A stretch of DNA of 64,000 nucleotides from a virus. The stretch covers positions 1 through 64,000 of the IMG/VR virus record IMGVR_UViG_3300007735_000794; one strand, written 5' to 3'. The notes beneath the pieces are model-generated. The model worked only from the letters and a program-made list of their open reading frames with translations, searched no databases and was not told the DNA's origin. Position 1 is the first letter of the stretch. Each line of letters begins with the position of its first letter. Shown piece after piece: positions 30,358 through 39,189 of the stretch. Made by a program: the position numbers and the translations under genes.

Positions 30358-30965
30358 CATCGACACAAACATTGCGCAGCATGATACGTGAAGCATTGCT
30401 TCAAGACGTCGGTTATGAAGAAGAGTTTATTGCTGATGCACAAGTTGTGCTTTCAGAAATGGTAAAGATCTTAATTGATAACAATTCTCATATATTTGAT
30501 GCAGTTAAAAATGAAGAATTTCGATTATCAGCAAGAATGCTTGCGAATATGATTTGTGGCGAATTTCAAAGTTATCCACTTGCACGAAAGCTAATTTCTA
30601 GTGTTATATGTCATGATGAGTCAGTCATACATGGAAGTACTATTTTAATAATGATCGAAGATTATATTTGTTGGTTAGTTTATGCAAAAATAAACAATAT
30701 TGATACAGAACACGTTGATTGCAGTGAAGCAATCAAGCGCATTAAGCAGCTTGACATACTTAACTCGCAAGGCTATGAAATTTATGAACAAATAGACTGC
30801 TGTAAAAAGATCATTGCAGCATTCAAAAAATCAAATTTGAATTTTATTCGAGCAGATGATGCATTGCGTGGTTTAATACGCATATCATTGAGCGAAGATG
30901 ATATTCATGTTGATTATAACGTATTAAGCATGATAATCATCGATTCATATTATGCAATTTCATAA
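30354..30965 (+). CDS. array protein: LRxLIxE peptide plus helical module, 203 aa
   Basis: MTSTQTLRSMIREALLQDVG; module core VKNEEFRLSARMLANMICGE, parallel to the preceding gene (VDEEFQLSVKMLSSL), so the pair are tandem paralogues. Overlaps the next gene by 14 bases. Confidence 0.75.
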   Translation: MTSTQTLRSMIREALLQDVGYEEEFIADAQVVLSEMVKILIDNNSHIFDAVKNEEFRLSARMLANMICGEFQSYPLARKLISSVICHDESVIHGSTILIMIEDYICWLVYAKINNIDTEHVDCSEAIKRIKQLDILNSQGYEIYEQIDCCKKIIAAFKKSNLNFIRADDALRGLIRISLSEDDIHVDYNVLSMIIIDSYYAIS

Positions 30966-31572
30966 CTTTTTAATAAAGCAACTTATTCGCGAAGGTTTCT
31001 TTTCAGATCAAGAAGCAGAAGCAGAGCTACGTAGTGGAATAAGAGAAATATTGGTGTATATTTCTGATATGTTTAAAATACAAGATACAACATGCATTCA
31101 TGAGTTAGTTGGTAACAATGAATTCAATACAAGCGTCAAAATGATTGTTGGGCTGTTGTTGCAAGAATTCAAAGCAAGATCATCAGCGCAGTATTTTTTG
31201 GGAGAAATATTTCACGAAACATTCAGCATAGATAGAGCACGAGCAATCGAAGAAAAGCTTGTTTTAGAGCTACAACAATATATTACTTGGAAAATATGTG
31301 AGATTCAAATGAATGTTCAAATAAACGATCATCACATACAGACTGCAATAGAGCTTATAAAGAAAATCTCAGATATGCACAAAGCATCAATGTTTTTTTC
31401 GGCGCGTGAAAAATTTATTGAGCGTCAAATGTTTAAGCGTATTCGTGAAGAATTGCTTGCTGGTAAAATAGACATAAATGCGATTGGTCGAGTTGCGTAT
31501 TATGGATTTCTAATCTCACAATTTAATAGCTGGGATATTGATTATCAATATATTGACAATGACTTGTATTAA
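30952..31572 (+). CDS. array protein: LRxLIxE peptide plus helical module, 206 aa
   Basis: MQFHNFLIKQLIREGFFSDQ; module core VGNNEFNTSVKMIVGLLLQE, the third member of the run starting at 29749. Its 3' end overlaps the convergent minus gene by 50 bases. Confidence 0.75.
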   Translation: MQFHNFLIKQLIREGFFSDQEAEAELRSGIREILVYISDMFKIQDTTCIHELVGNNEFNTSVKMIVGLLLQEFKARSSAQYFLGEIFHETFSIDRARAIEEKLVLELQQYITWKICEIQMNVQINDHHIQTAIELIKKISDMHKASMFFSAREKFIERQMFKRIREELLAGKIDINAIGRVAYYGFLISQFNSWDIDYQYIDNDLY

Positions 31573-31936
31573 GTTTTTCTCGTATAAATTCATCATTCAG
31601 ATGTTTTAACATCGCAATCACACTGTCATTAAGTTTATTATTTGCTGCATTATCACCCGCATATACGTCATTTTGCCTGTCGCGGATAAATGATGACATT
31701 AAGCCGTCATCGTGTATCTCTATTTCACAATAGAATTTTTTATTGCTCCACGATAGAACAATTGTCTTTGTATCATTAGTGTCTTCACCAAACGCAACTT
31801 GCGGCAAGTCAAGTGTATTGCAAAAATCATTTTGAAGTTGTCGCCAAGATTTGACAACATGCGCAGCATGAGATTTTGAAATAACGCTTTCTAAGTTATT
31901 TATACAATTTTCAAATTCAAGTTCATTTTTTTCCAT
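31523..31936 (-). CDS. hypothetical protein, 137 aa
   Basis: ATG at 31936 selected; an upstream frame extension is hydrophobic and lies in the next minus gene. MEKNELEFENCINNLESVIS is helical. A beta part follows (TIVLSWSNKKFYCEIEIHDD), then a helical end. Part of a second two-gene minus insert in the array. Unknown. Confidence 0.6.
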   Translation of the reverse strand: MEKNELEFENCINNLESVISKSHAAHVVKSWRQLQNDFCNTLDLPQVAFGEDTNDTKTIVLSWSNKKFYCEIEIHDDGLMSSFIRDRQNDVYAGDNAANNKLNDSVIAMLKHLNDEFIREKLNTSHCQYIDNQYPSY

Positions 31937-32237
31937 GTAATCCAAGCCATTCATTAAGTTCACGAAGCAATACAAGTCTTTCAAGAAACACAAAATAAAA
32001 ATTCCAATCATCAACAATCATTTGTGGACTATCATCATGATTTATGCAAAGCAATTGTGCTCGCTTGCCAATAATCAATTCTAACATTGCATTTTTCGCA
32101 TTAGTCTGCTCAATAAGCTCACGAGTGCTTATTGTAGTTGAATTATACTTTGCGTCATAATTGTAATGTGAATGTATATTTTCTAATGAAATAATTTCAC
32201 GTCGCAGTTCATCAGATGATTCGTATTTAGCTAACAT
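31923..32237 (-). CDS. hypothetical helical protein, 104 aa
   Basis: MLAKYESSDELRREIISLEN and FVFLERLVLLRELNEWLGLH indicate helices flanking a central strand-like part (AQLLCINHDD). It overlaps the downstream minus gene by 14 bases, so the pair is co-translated. Unknown. Confidence 0.6.
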   Translation of the reverse strand: MLAKYESSDELRREIISLENIHSHYNYDAKYNSTTISTRELIEQTNAKNAMLELIIGKRAQLLCINHDDSPQMIVDDWNFYFVFLERLVLLRELNEWLGLHGKK

Positions 32238-32308
32238 TATTTGAATAATAACTATAATAGAAGCGTTTACAACGTTGATGATAATTAATTTATATGACGA
32301 TGTGTTAA

Positions 32309-32704
32309 ATGCTAATTGAAAGCAAAGAACTAAGACGTTTAATTTGTGAATCGATTCAAGCTGAGATGATTATCGAACTTTTTGCGCCCTTTGACCGGCG
32401 TTTTTTTGATTCGCTACATTCAAAAAAAATTAGTAGACAAAAGCTTGAAGATTTTGAATTTGCTCTCAAAGGTGCGAATTCATTTCTTAGCAAGGAAGGT
32501 GAGGATATTCATCCAAAACAAAAAGAAAGTTTTGTCTATAATGTCTTGTACGAATCACATCATCCAAGCTCGAGAATTATTGCAGACATGCTCGGCGCAT
32601 ATGCACGAGGCATATCATTTGACGAAATAATACAAAAAACATTCGAATCTGGTCATCATTTTGCAAGTTTTTTTAAAGACGCAGAAAACATAAAAAAAAA
32701 GTAA
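32309..32704 (+). CDS. array protein, zero-frame product of a possible frameshift gene
   Basis: 131 residues: leader MLIESKELRRLICESIQAEM and one helical module (SRQKLEDFEFALKGANSFLS). The frame stops at TAA 32702-32704 immediately after ATA AAA AAA AAG. The -1 frame is open from before the stop to 33471 and encodes further module-like sequence. Either programmed -1 frameshifting or a homopolymer indel joins the two. Confidence 0.7.
   Translation: MLIESKELRRLICESIQAEMIIELFAPFDRRFFDSLHSKKISRQKLEDFEFALKGANSFLSKEGEDIHPKQKESFVYNVLYESHHPSSRIIADMLGAYARGISFDEIIQKTFESGHHFASFFKDAENIKKK
32692..32704 (+). promoter_or_regulatory. candidate -1 frameshift site A AAA AAG with adjacent stop
   Basis: Nine A residues (32692-32700) followed by G. 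In the zero frame the codons read AAA AAA AAG TAA, so A-AAA-AAG is the classical bacterial slippery heptamer, as in dnaX, placed directly before the stop. I see no strong downstream stem or upstream SD-like stimulator. Confidence 0.5.
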
Positions 32705-33471
32705 ATGAAGCAAAACTCTCTCCGCTTTACACGTGCGAAGACATTAAAAATATTGTCAAAGATCGGCAAGAAATTGCAGATGACGTCGCATTTGTTATAG
32801 AGCCGATTATCGAAATTGAAAAATACAAATCATATTGTTATAATAATCCAACACTCATCGCATCAGATGAAGAAATAAAATATTACGAAGATTTACAAAA
32901 AGAAAAAAATTTATCTGTTAAAGTTGCTGCTTCGCTCATTTGGAATTCATTAAATCATTCATACATCTACTATGATCATGTGCTTATTGATGTGATTGTT
33001 CGTGAATTTTTGGCACATGCTGGAGTAATGCCTGGTTACTTACGACATGCGACAACATGTGATATAGTCATTGAAATTGAACAATTACGAGACGCAGAAT
33101 CAGAGCAACAATTGCGTGAAAATACAAGCATCACAAATGTCATGCTTGACAATGAAAAAATAGAATTTGCTGCGACAGTTGCAGAATGCTTTGATGATTA
33201 TCGTTTTATCCCAATTTTTAAGCTCGACATTTTTAGCAGTGAGTACAAAGAATTTATTAATGAACTCACACTTGGATGCAAACAATATTTGAATTTGCTT
33301 GGAATCGAACAATCAATTGACAATATAAACATTTTATTGTCTTTAAATGACAAAATCAGAAATACAATACAGACAAATTGTTCTATCTTTTTCGATGTTG
33401 TGAAGTCGTTTATGCAATCAAAAAGTATAAACGACGCATTATTTAGTGCAAAATTTAAATTGCAATTCTAG
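32701..33471 (+). CDS. downstream (-1 frame) part of the array polyprotein
   Basis: Read from the slip point, the frame gives V-N-E-A-K-L-S and runs 256 codons to 33471. VNEA resembles the [LI]xE[AS] module boundaries. Two module-like cores follow: ASDEEIKYYEDLQKEKNLSV then KVAASLIWNSLNH, and LDNEKIEFAATVAECFDDYR. There is no good independent start codon near its beginning (first GTG about 32980), which supports expression by fusion, or else decay. Confidence 0.6.
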   Translation, partial: VNEAKLSPLYTCEDIKNIVKDRQEIADDVAFVIEPIIEIEKYKSYCYNNPTLIASDEEIKYYEDLQKEKNLSVKVAASLIWNSLNHSYIYYDHVLIDVIVREFLAHAGVMPGYLRHATTCDIVIEIEQLRDAESEQQLRENTSITNVMLDNEKIEFAATVAECFDDYRFIPIFKLDIFSSEYKEFINELTLGCKQYLNLLGIEQSIDNINILLSLNDKIRNTIQTNCSIFFDVVKSFMQSKSINDALFSAKFKLQF

Positions 33472-33655
33472 TCCACAATTGTGAATATTTTTGAATGATT
33501 GTAAGCGCAAGCGATTTTGCAGATTCACAATCGCTTGTTTGAAGAATAACGTTCACAGAATTCTTAAGATAATCAGAAACAATTGTCTTTTGTTCTAGCT
33601 TCGCATTCTCATATTGTTTAAGGCGATTTTCAAGCCACTGGAAGTCGTTAGACAT
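33455..33655 (-). CDS. small helical protein, 66 aa
   Basis: ATG preceded by AGGGTGTTAA. MSNDFQWLENRLKQYENAKL, then SDYLKNSVNVILQTSDCESA: helical, soluble. It overlaps the 3' end of the plus-strand polyprotein by 17 bases. Third minus-strand insert in the array. Unknown. Confidence 0.6.
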   Translation of the reverse strand: MSNDFQWLENRLKQYENAKLEQKTIVSDYLKNSVNVILQTSDCESAKSLALTIIQKYSQLWTRIAI

Positions 33656-33723
33656 TTAACACCCTATTGTTATAATAATTTGTGAATCGATCATTTACAA
33701 GAGATTAGCGAATATTTATTGTT

Positions 33724-34584
33724 ATGTTATTGTCAAAGAATCAACTTCGTAAAATAATTTGTGAAGCGTATGAATTGAATAAAAGAGCACCTGATGGTTA
33801 TCTTGCTTTTAACGCAGATGAAATTGATATTGTCAAAAATGCAATGGAAAATTATCAAAATGACAAATTATATCAAATTCAGCAGCTTTTGCAAAATAAC
33901 AATGACGAAGAATTTAAATTTGAATGGAAAGAGTTCGAATTCGCAATGAAAGTTGTTCATACAATCATAGATAAAAAGGCGGGAACAAACAAAGAAACTT
34001 GTAAACGATTTGAAAAGCTAATTAGATTAGTCGATCCAGATTTGAAATTCCAAAATTTTTGGAATCTTGTCGGTGCAAAATATTATTATGATATTGAAAA
34101 TGAGACTGCACTCGACATTATGTATGGGTATGATATGCAGTCATCATATAGCTTTCCAAATCAAGATCCTGACGCAATTCATGAGGCTTTAGGAATGAAC
34201 ACAATCAAATCAAAATCATTAAGACACATACGCGAATCATTGAGCGACATGTATAAACGTGTAAGTGATGTAGAAACAAATGGATATTTTGCTAATTTCG
34301 CGCGCGAGTTTTTAGCGAAATATGATGATATGTTTAATGATTATGAACAATTTACAGAAGAAGACAAATTACAGCTACGTATATACTTGAGTGTATTTGC
34401 GCAAGAAATTAAAGATGCAGAGAGCAATTGGGACAGATTAGAACAAATAAATGCACTCATACAGATTTTTATCGACGCAAATTTTAAGACGCCTGCTGCA
34501 TTCGCACACATGGTCATGGGTGTTAAGCGAAAAGATTACACAGAATTTGATGATTTTGTTAATCTATCGGATAAAGTTAAATGA
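33724..34584 (+). CDS. two-module array protein with an internal copy of the leader motif
   Basis: 286 residues. N-terminal leader MLLSKNQLRKIICEAYELNK and first module (WKEFEFAMKVVHTIIDKKAG). At about residues 163-176, SLRHIRESLSDMYK repeats the leader pattern (LRxIxES), followed by a second module (TEEDKLQLRIYLSVFAQEIK). The layout is what a tandem fusion of two array genes would give. Overlaps the next ATG by 4 bases. Confidence 0.75.
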   Translation: MLLSKNQLRKIICEAYELNKRAPDGYLAFNADEIDIVKNAMENYQNDKLYQIQQLLQNNNDEEFKFEWKEFEFAMKVVHTIIDKKAGTNKETCKRFEKLIRLVDPDLKFQNFWNLVGAKYYYDIENETALDIMYGYDMQSSYSFPNQDPDAIHEALGMNTIKSKSLRHIRESLSDMYKRVSDVETNGYFANFAREFLAKYDDMFNDYEQFTEEDKLQLRIYLSVFAQEIKDAESNWDRLEQINALIQIFIDANFKTPAAFAHMVMGVKRKDYTEFDDFVNLSDKVK

Positions 34585-36677
34585 GCCTAAATCTTCAACA
34601 AGCGATTCGCGAGATTTTGTCAAACAAAAATCATTTGTATGAAAGTACATTAGAAGCGAAAAAAGAAATCGCAGCGTATATCAACGACTCAGTCATTTTT
34701 GACATTATGAAAAAAAATAAAGATGCAAATTACGATGATTTACTTCGCGTTACGTCATCAGAAAAAGAAGATTTATTTGTTACATGCAAAATTATAGCAG
34801 CGCTTATAAAAGAGTTTTTTGAAGAAAAATCTCTTCTTGATGATGGAAATTCTATATTTGTCTTTGTTGAGTCTGTATTCTACCTTACAGGTATCGAACA
34901 GAATTATTCGATATCAGCTTTTTATTATCTTATCGTAGATTTTTACGATGAATTAAAATTGGGCAAGACGCGTTTTGTTGATAGAGAAAATAAAGTAAGC
35001 GCAGTGGAATATACGTTTGATTGTTACTTTGTAATAGAGAATGCTATGCTAAACGAGTCAGAAGATCTCGATGAAAAAGAACAGCTTACGACAGCAGAGG
35101 CATTGGATTTTATTAATGATTCAATCATAGCTGTCATTGCGTCAAGAGAAGACACGCGAGCAGGCGTAGATATTGATATTGATAACGAAATAGGCGATAA
35201 TGATTTTGACATTAACAAATTAATCAAAGTAACAAGCGCCGAAAAAGATGATTTATTTATAACTTGCAAAATTGCTTCACGTGTTTTCGATAAAAAGCTG
35301 TTTTTAAACAATTGTTGGGGTCTAGCTGCACTTTTTGGTAGAACACGTTACGCAACAACAGACCCGTTTATTTTGCTAATTTATGCATTTCATAAAGAAG
35401 AAGTGCACAAAAAACCATTTGTAGAAAAAACATTCAATGATTGGTTTGAAGTCGATGATGTCAACATTTTAACAGAATCGGTAGAAAATGATATTCGCGA
35501 CGAAGAAGAAATAAGAACAGAAATAGAAACTATTATTAACAACTCAATAATCAGAGACTTCGGAGAATATTCGAATGCAATTGAATGCGGTGTAGATACT
35601 GATTTTTTAACGCAACAAGAACAAGACGAAGTATTGATTACATGTAAGATTCTAGAACGAACGTTTAATGAACTCACAAGAATGAATGGTAAGTATTTCT
35701 GGGCTTGTGTGCATGATACGCTTAAAAATTTGGAAATTTTGAATTTAAGAAAAATACTTGACTGCATTCACTTGATACATCAGGGAAGGATTACAGAAGC
35801 CGAACACGATCTTTCATTTGATCTATTTGACAGATGTAGAAAAGAAAAATTAGATGAATCAAATGAAATGTTAAACACTAATGCAGAAGAGCTTACGCAT
35901 GAGATTGCTGAATTTATAAATTATTCTATCATTAAACAACTTTATGATGGGACAGTATACGAGATTACGCGCCGCAAACTTACAAATGACGAAGCTAGTG
36001 AATTGTTTGTTACTTGCAAGATTCTTTCAAAATTGTATAACGATTTGTATAACTTGGAACCAAAAAATTCTCACCGTGATTTCTGGGATGTTTCGTATTC
36101 ATCGCTTGCTTGTCTTGATTCGATTGCAAATAGACGAGAAATTTGTGAAGTTATTTATAAATGTTGGAATGGACATGAAGATTTTGCGAAAGAGTATATC
36201 AAGACGACAATTTTTGAAGTTCAAGTAGCACAAAAACTTGATGAAAGTGTAGATTACACTGAGCTTCGCAATAAATATGATGATGTAATAGACGAATGTG
36301 TAGCATTTATGAAAGACAGCGATCTTGATGTTCTCATGCACGAAATAACAAAAGGTGTAGATGAATTCCAAGAAAGATATGAAAGAATTAAGATTTCAAG
36401 AGCAAATGCATCAAAACTATACATCATATGCAAAATAATTTATTCATTTGCAAAAGACGCGTATATTCTACTTTATATGTTAGATCCCGACTTGGCAACA
36501 TCTGGCGGTTGCATCAAAGGAATGATTAATGCATATGTTTATAGAGAAAAAAAGTTCTTAGGTGATTCGACGCATCAAAGAAGTCTTAGTTATGATTTGC
36601 TTTTGAATCTCATCAATAAAATAGAAAGTTATAAATCACTCGAAGAATCAGAACTTTTTGAGGTAAAAGATGAGTAA
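34581..36677 (+). CDS. five-module putative internal-virion polyprotein, 698 aa
   Basis: Leader MSLNLQQAIREILSNK, then LYES at 19-22. Further LNES (157-160), LTES (297-300), LDES (424-427), LDES (553-556) and LEES (687-690) stand at intervals of 138, 140, 127, 129 and 134 residues. Each interval holds one helical module with the core E(K/Q)xDLFhTCKIh (TCK at about 68, 228, 354, 478; ICK at 616). The regular [L]xES boundaries match the T4-type prohead-protease pattern [LI]xE, so processing into five similar chains is the likely fate. No known family is recognised for the module. Confidence 0.8.
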   Translation: MSLNLQQAIREILSNKNHLYESTLEAKKEIAAYINDSVIFDIMKKNKDANYDDLLRVTSSEKEDLFVTCKIIAALIKEFFEEKSLLDDGNSIFVFVESVFYLTGIEQNYSISAFYYLIVDFYDELKLGKTRFVDRENKVSAVEYTFDCYFVIENAMLNESEDLDEKEQLTTAEALDFINDSIIAVIASREDTRAGVDIDIDNEIGDNDFDINKLIKVTSAEKDDLFITCKIASRVFDKKLFLNNCWGLAALFGRTRYATTDPFILLIYAFHKEEVHKKPFVEKTFNDWFEVDDVNILTESVENDIRDEEEIRTEIETIINNSIIRDFGEYSNAIECGVDTDFLTQQEQDEVLITCKILERTFNELTRMNGKYFWACVHDTLKNLEILNLRKILDCIHLIHQGRITEAEHDLSFDLFDRCRKEKLDESNEMLNTNAEELTHEIAEFINYSIIKQLYDGTVYEITRRKLTNDEASELFVTCKILSKLYNDLYNLEPKNSHRDFWDVSYSSLACLDSIANRREICEVIYKCWNGHEDFAKEYIKTTIFEVQVAQKLDESVDYTELRNKYDDVIDECVAFMKDSDLDVLMHEITKGVDEFQERYERIKISRANASKLYIICKIIYSFAKDAYILLYMLDPDLATSGGCIKGMINAYVYREKKFLGDSTHQRSLSYDLLLNLINKIESYKSLEESELFEVKDE

Positions 36678-38208
36678 ATATATCGAAAGCGCATCTGAAC
36701 GATATTTCGATCCAATTTTTGAAGAGCTCACAGAATTCGTTGAAGAGCTTGATTTAAAATCATTTGATAATGCGACTAAAATTACACGAAAGCAAGCAGA
36801 AGAGCTTGATTTTGCAATCAAAGTGATTGCAAAATTGACTCGTGAATTTTGGGAACATACTGTGGATAAAACTCCTGATTTATTTCCACCAATCGAGAGT
36901 TACTATTGGGCTTCTAAAACATCGTCTTATTATGCAAATTTGAGAATATTTTTTAGATTTTGCGGAATTGCAAATTCATCAGTTTTTGCTGGTTTAGTGT
37001 CATATTATCAAATGGGATATGACCACGACATCATTAAACATACTTGGAAGATCAAGGACGATACGAATCTTAATGAATCTCATGATAAAAATTTATTAGA
37101 ACAACAATATAATGATCTTGTAGATGAGCTTGTAACATACATAAGCTATTCATCTTTGGCAGAAATTATTCCATATGAAAATTTGCAACAAAATAAAATT
37201 ACACATGAACAAGCAAATGAAATATTTTATGTTTGCAAAGTAATTGCATATTACATGAATAAGATTTCTAGCGCTTTAAAAGATAGAAATCATTTAGAAA
37301 AAGTTGAAGTAGCTTCGCGCATAAGGAACATTTTACGTCAATGCGGGATAACAGATTTGCGACTCTTGACAATTTTTTCACGTGTTGTCGTAGCTGTCAT
37401 GAATAATCAAGATGCAGATTTAAAAACTGCATTTAATAACAATATTACACAAATCATTAATGAAGCTATACAGAAAAATAGCGGAGAATGCTGCCCAATA
37501 TGTGGTGCAGAAGAAAATGTGTCGTGTGAACATTATCCAACAACGAATGAGCAAGATGAGATTTTAAGCGCTGCATTTTATGCTTATCTAGAAGACGAAA
37601 CATCGACTGCTTGGGCAATAAAAATCGCAGCGTCTGTTGTTGATTTAAATTTGTATAGGCGCTATATAGATGAGCTATTCAAAGGTTACACAGAAATGAC
37701 GCCAGAAAAGCGAATGCTTCATTTTGTCGCAGGTGTAATTCGTGATGCAGTTGAATTTCATGATGAAAATGCATCATTTGCATATTCAACTTACATTAAG
37801 TTTGCAGATCGCATTATTGATTATTTGCAAAACAAAGGCACATTACATGAATTCATTTCTGAAGCGTTAATGATTGATGACATTGGTCAACATTCTGAAT
37901 TTATGTTGGCACAGCGTGCATTCATAAATGAAATCAAAGAAGTCATTGAGCAACTTGATCCATTTATATTTGCAAATGCACGTCATACTTCAAGAATCGA
38001 ATTAAGAAATGATTTTGATTTTGCGTTAAAACTTATCAATGCGATGTTTATAAAATTTTGTCAAGAAACATCAACAAAGTATGACTACAGTTTAATCTAT
38101 CGTGTTATAAGTTCGACGCAACTTTATTCTAGTAATTATGATGTGATAGAAGTAGCAGACAATATAGACGAAACGCGTCGCGGCACATTTAAATGGAATA
38201 ATACATAA
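36670..38208 (+). CDS. four-module putative polyprotein with zinc knuckle, 512 aa
   Basis: It starts inside the previous 3' end. Boundaries LNES (134-137), INEA (263-266) and ISEA (396-399) divide it into four modules with cores ELDFAIKVIAKL, EIFYVCKVIAYY, TAWAIKIAASVV and DFDFALKLINAM. Module 3 begins with CCPICGAEENVSCEH (about 274-288), a Cys3His-type zinc knuckle not seen in the other modules. Unlike the others, its N-terminus (MSKYIESASERY) is a poor leader, so it may depend on being made next to its partner. Confidence 0.75.
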   Translation: MSKYIESASERYFDPIFEELTEFVEELDLKSFDNATKITRKQAEELDFAIKVIAKLTREFWEHTVDKTPDLFPPIESYYWASKTSSYYANLRIFFRFCGIANSSVFAGLVSYYQMGYDHDIIKHTWKIKDDTNLNESHDKNLLEQQYNDLVDELVTYISYSSLAEIIPYENLQQNKITHEQANEIFYVCKVIAYYMNKISSALKDRNHLEKVEVASRIRNILRQCGITDLRLLTIFSRVVVAVMNNQDADLKTAFNNNITQIINEAIQKNSGECCPICGAEENVSCEHYPTTNEQDEILSAAFYAYLEDETSTAWAIKIAASVVDLNLYRRYIDELFKGYTEMTPEKRMLHFVAGVIRDAVEFHDENASFAYSTYIKFADRIIDYLQNKGTLHEFISEALMIDDIGQHSEFMLAQRAFINEIKEVIEQLDPFIFANARHTSRIELRNDFDFALKLINAMFIKFCQETSTKYDYSLIYRVISSTQLYSSNYDVIEVADNIDETRRGTFKWNNT

Positions 38209-38215
38209 ATGTGCC
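38182..38215. terminator. bidirectional hairpin between convergent genes
   Basis: GGCACATTT (38182-38190) pairs perfectly with AAATGTGCC (38207-38215) around a 16-base loop. It overlaps the plus gene's last codons and lies 17 bases beyond the minus gene's stop. AT-rich sequence follows on both sides. Confidence 0.55.
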
Positions 38216-38231
38216 ACGAAAATTTATTTAA

Positions 38232-39182
38232 TTAACGTCTCATACCTAATTTAGCAGGTCCGCCCAAGAATTGGCCAAATGCTTGATCTTCTACATCGCG
38301 CGTTTCGCTGAGTGCATCGAAGAATCCTTGTTCGAAAACTTCGCGACTTTGTGACGTATTTTCAATTTCCATAAGTAAAGTAACAAGATTTTCGGAATTT
38401 CTTGCAGCTTCTTTTAAAACTGCGTCGTAATACTTAGAAAGCACATCGCGAATTCTTTCTGCCATTGGCGCATTTTCTTGTTGCGCTTGCGCATAATTTA
38501 CTTGTGGCGTTAATCCAAGCAAATTTGCAAACCAGCCGTCCTCAGTTGCTCTAATCATATTAAGCGCAATTTGAAAATTGCTTATGAATGCTCGAGGATC
38601 GCTCTTCATAAGTCTACCAAGCTCTGCCCATACAAGCGGCAAAATTCTCATTCCAACACTCATTGCAGGAGCAACAAACTCTTCCATCAAAACTTTTGAA
38701 ACAGCTATTTTGACTTGTATTCTGTTCTTTTTTCCTGCAAGATCACGAACAGGGAAGTATTTTTGTTTTGTTTCTGGCGGCGGGTCTATTCCTGGCTCAT
38801 CTTCTGGAGCATTGCCCACAACACCCTTGTGTTTTTGTTTCGTTCGATTTGCAAGCGCATCATCGAACGCTTGATCAAAATCAAAATCATCATCTACGTC
38901 AGAGCTGTCTAATGCATTTAATATACTCTCGGGAGTTGCACCCTTAAATTGATCAAGTGTAACACCTCCCCGGGCTACCGGAGGAAGATTTACATTTTTT
39001 TGTCTTGTGCCAAGGTCGCCACCTTTTGGAAGCACTTCAACTTCTCCGCCGCCAGCGGGAGCATTAAGCAAATCTTCAAGTTCTTGCTCTTCTTTTGATA
39101 AAACTTTTGTTTTAAGCGGAGGATTATCAAAAGCTTCTTTTATAACTGCACGTATTGTTTTTCTTAGATTTCTAATTGACAT
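38232..39182 (-). CDS. array-type protein with disordered linker, 316 aa
   Basis: Leader MSIRNLRKTIRAVIKEAFDN ends IKEA. Residues about 35-150 are low-complexity, Gly/Pro/Asp-rich (APAGGGEVEVLPKGG, DVDDDFDFDQAFDDA). The last 160 residues are helical (MEEFVAPAMSVGMRILPLVW; EAARNSENLVTLLMEIENTS). Last gene of the minus half-array. An internal-virion role is inferred from the leader only. Confidence 0.7.
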   Translation of the reverse strand: MSIRNLRKTIRAVIKEAFDNPPLKTKVLSKEEQELEDLLNAPAGGGEVEVLPKGGDLGTRQKNVNLPPVARGGVTLDQFKGATPESILNALDSSDVDDDFDFDQAFDDALANRTKQKHKGVVGNAPEDEPGIDPPPETKQKYFPVRDLAGKKNRIQVKIAVSKVLMEEFVAPAMSVGMRILPLVWAELGRLMKSDPRAFISNFQIALNMIRATEDGWFANLLGLTPQVNYAQAQQENAPMAERIRDVLSKYYDAVLKEAARNSENLVTLLMEIENTSQSREVFEQGFFDALSETRDVEDQAFGQFLGGPAKLGMRR

Positions 39183-39189
39183 ATTGAAT

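Noticed and set aside
32980-33471. Independent gene starting at GTG 32980
   Set aside because: The frame is open and module-like well upstream to the slip site at 32701, and the GTG has no ribosome site, so a separate start here is less likely than fusion or decay.
34581-38208. Interpretation of the repeat proteins as ankyrin, TPR or HEAT solenoids
   Set aside because: The repeat period of about 127-140 residues with fixed LxES boundaries is far longer than solenoid repeats and fits separate domains better.
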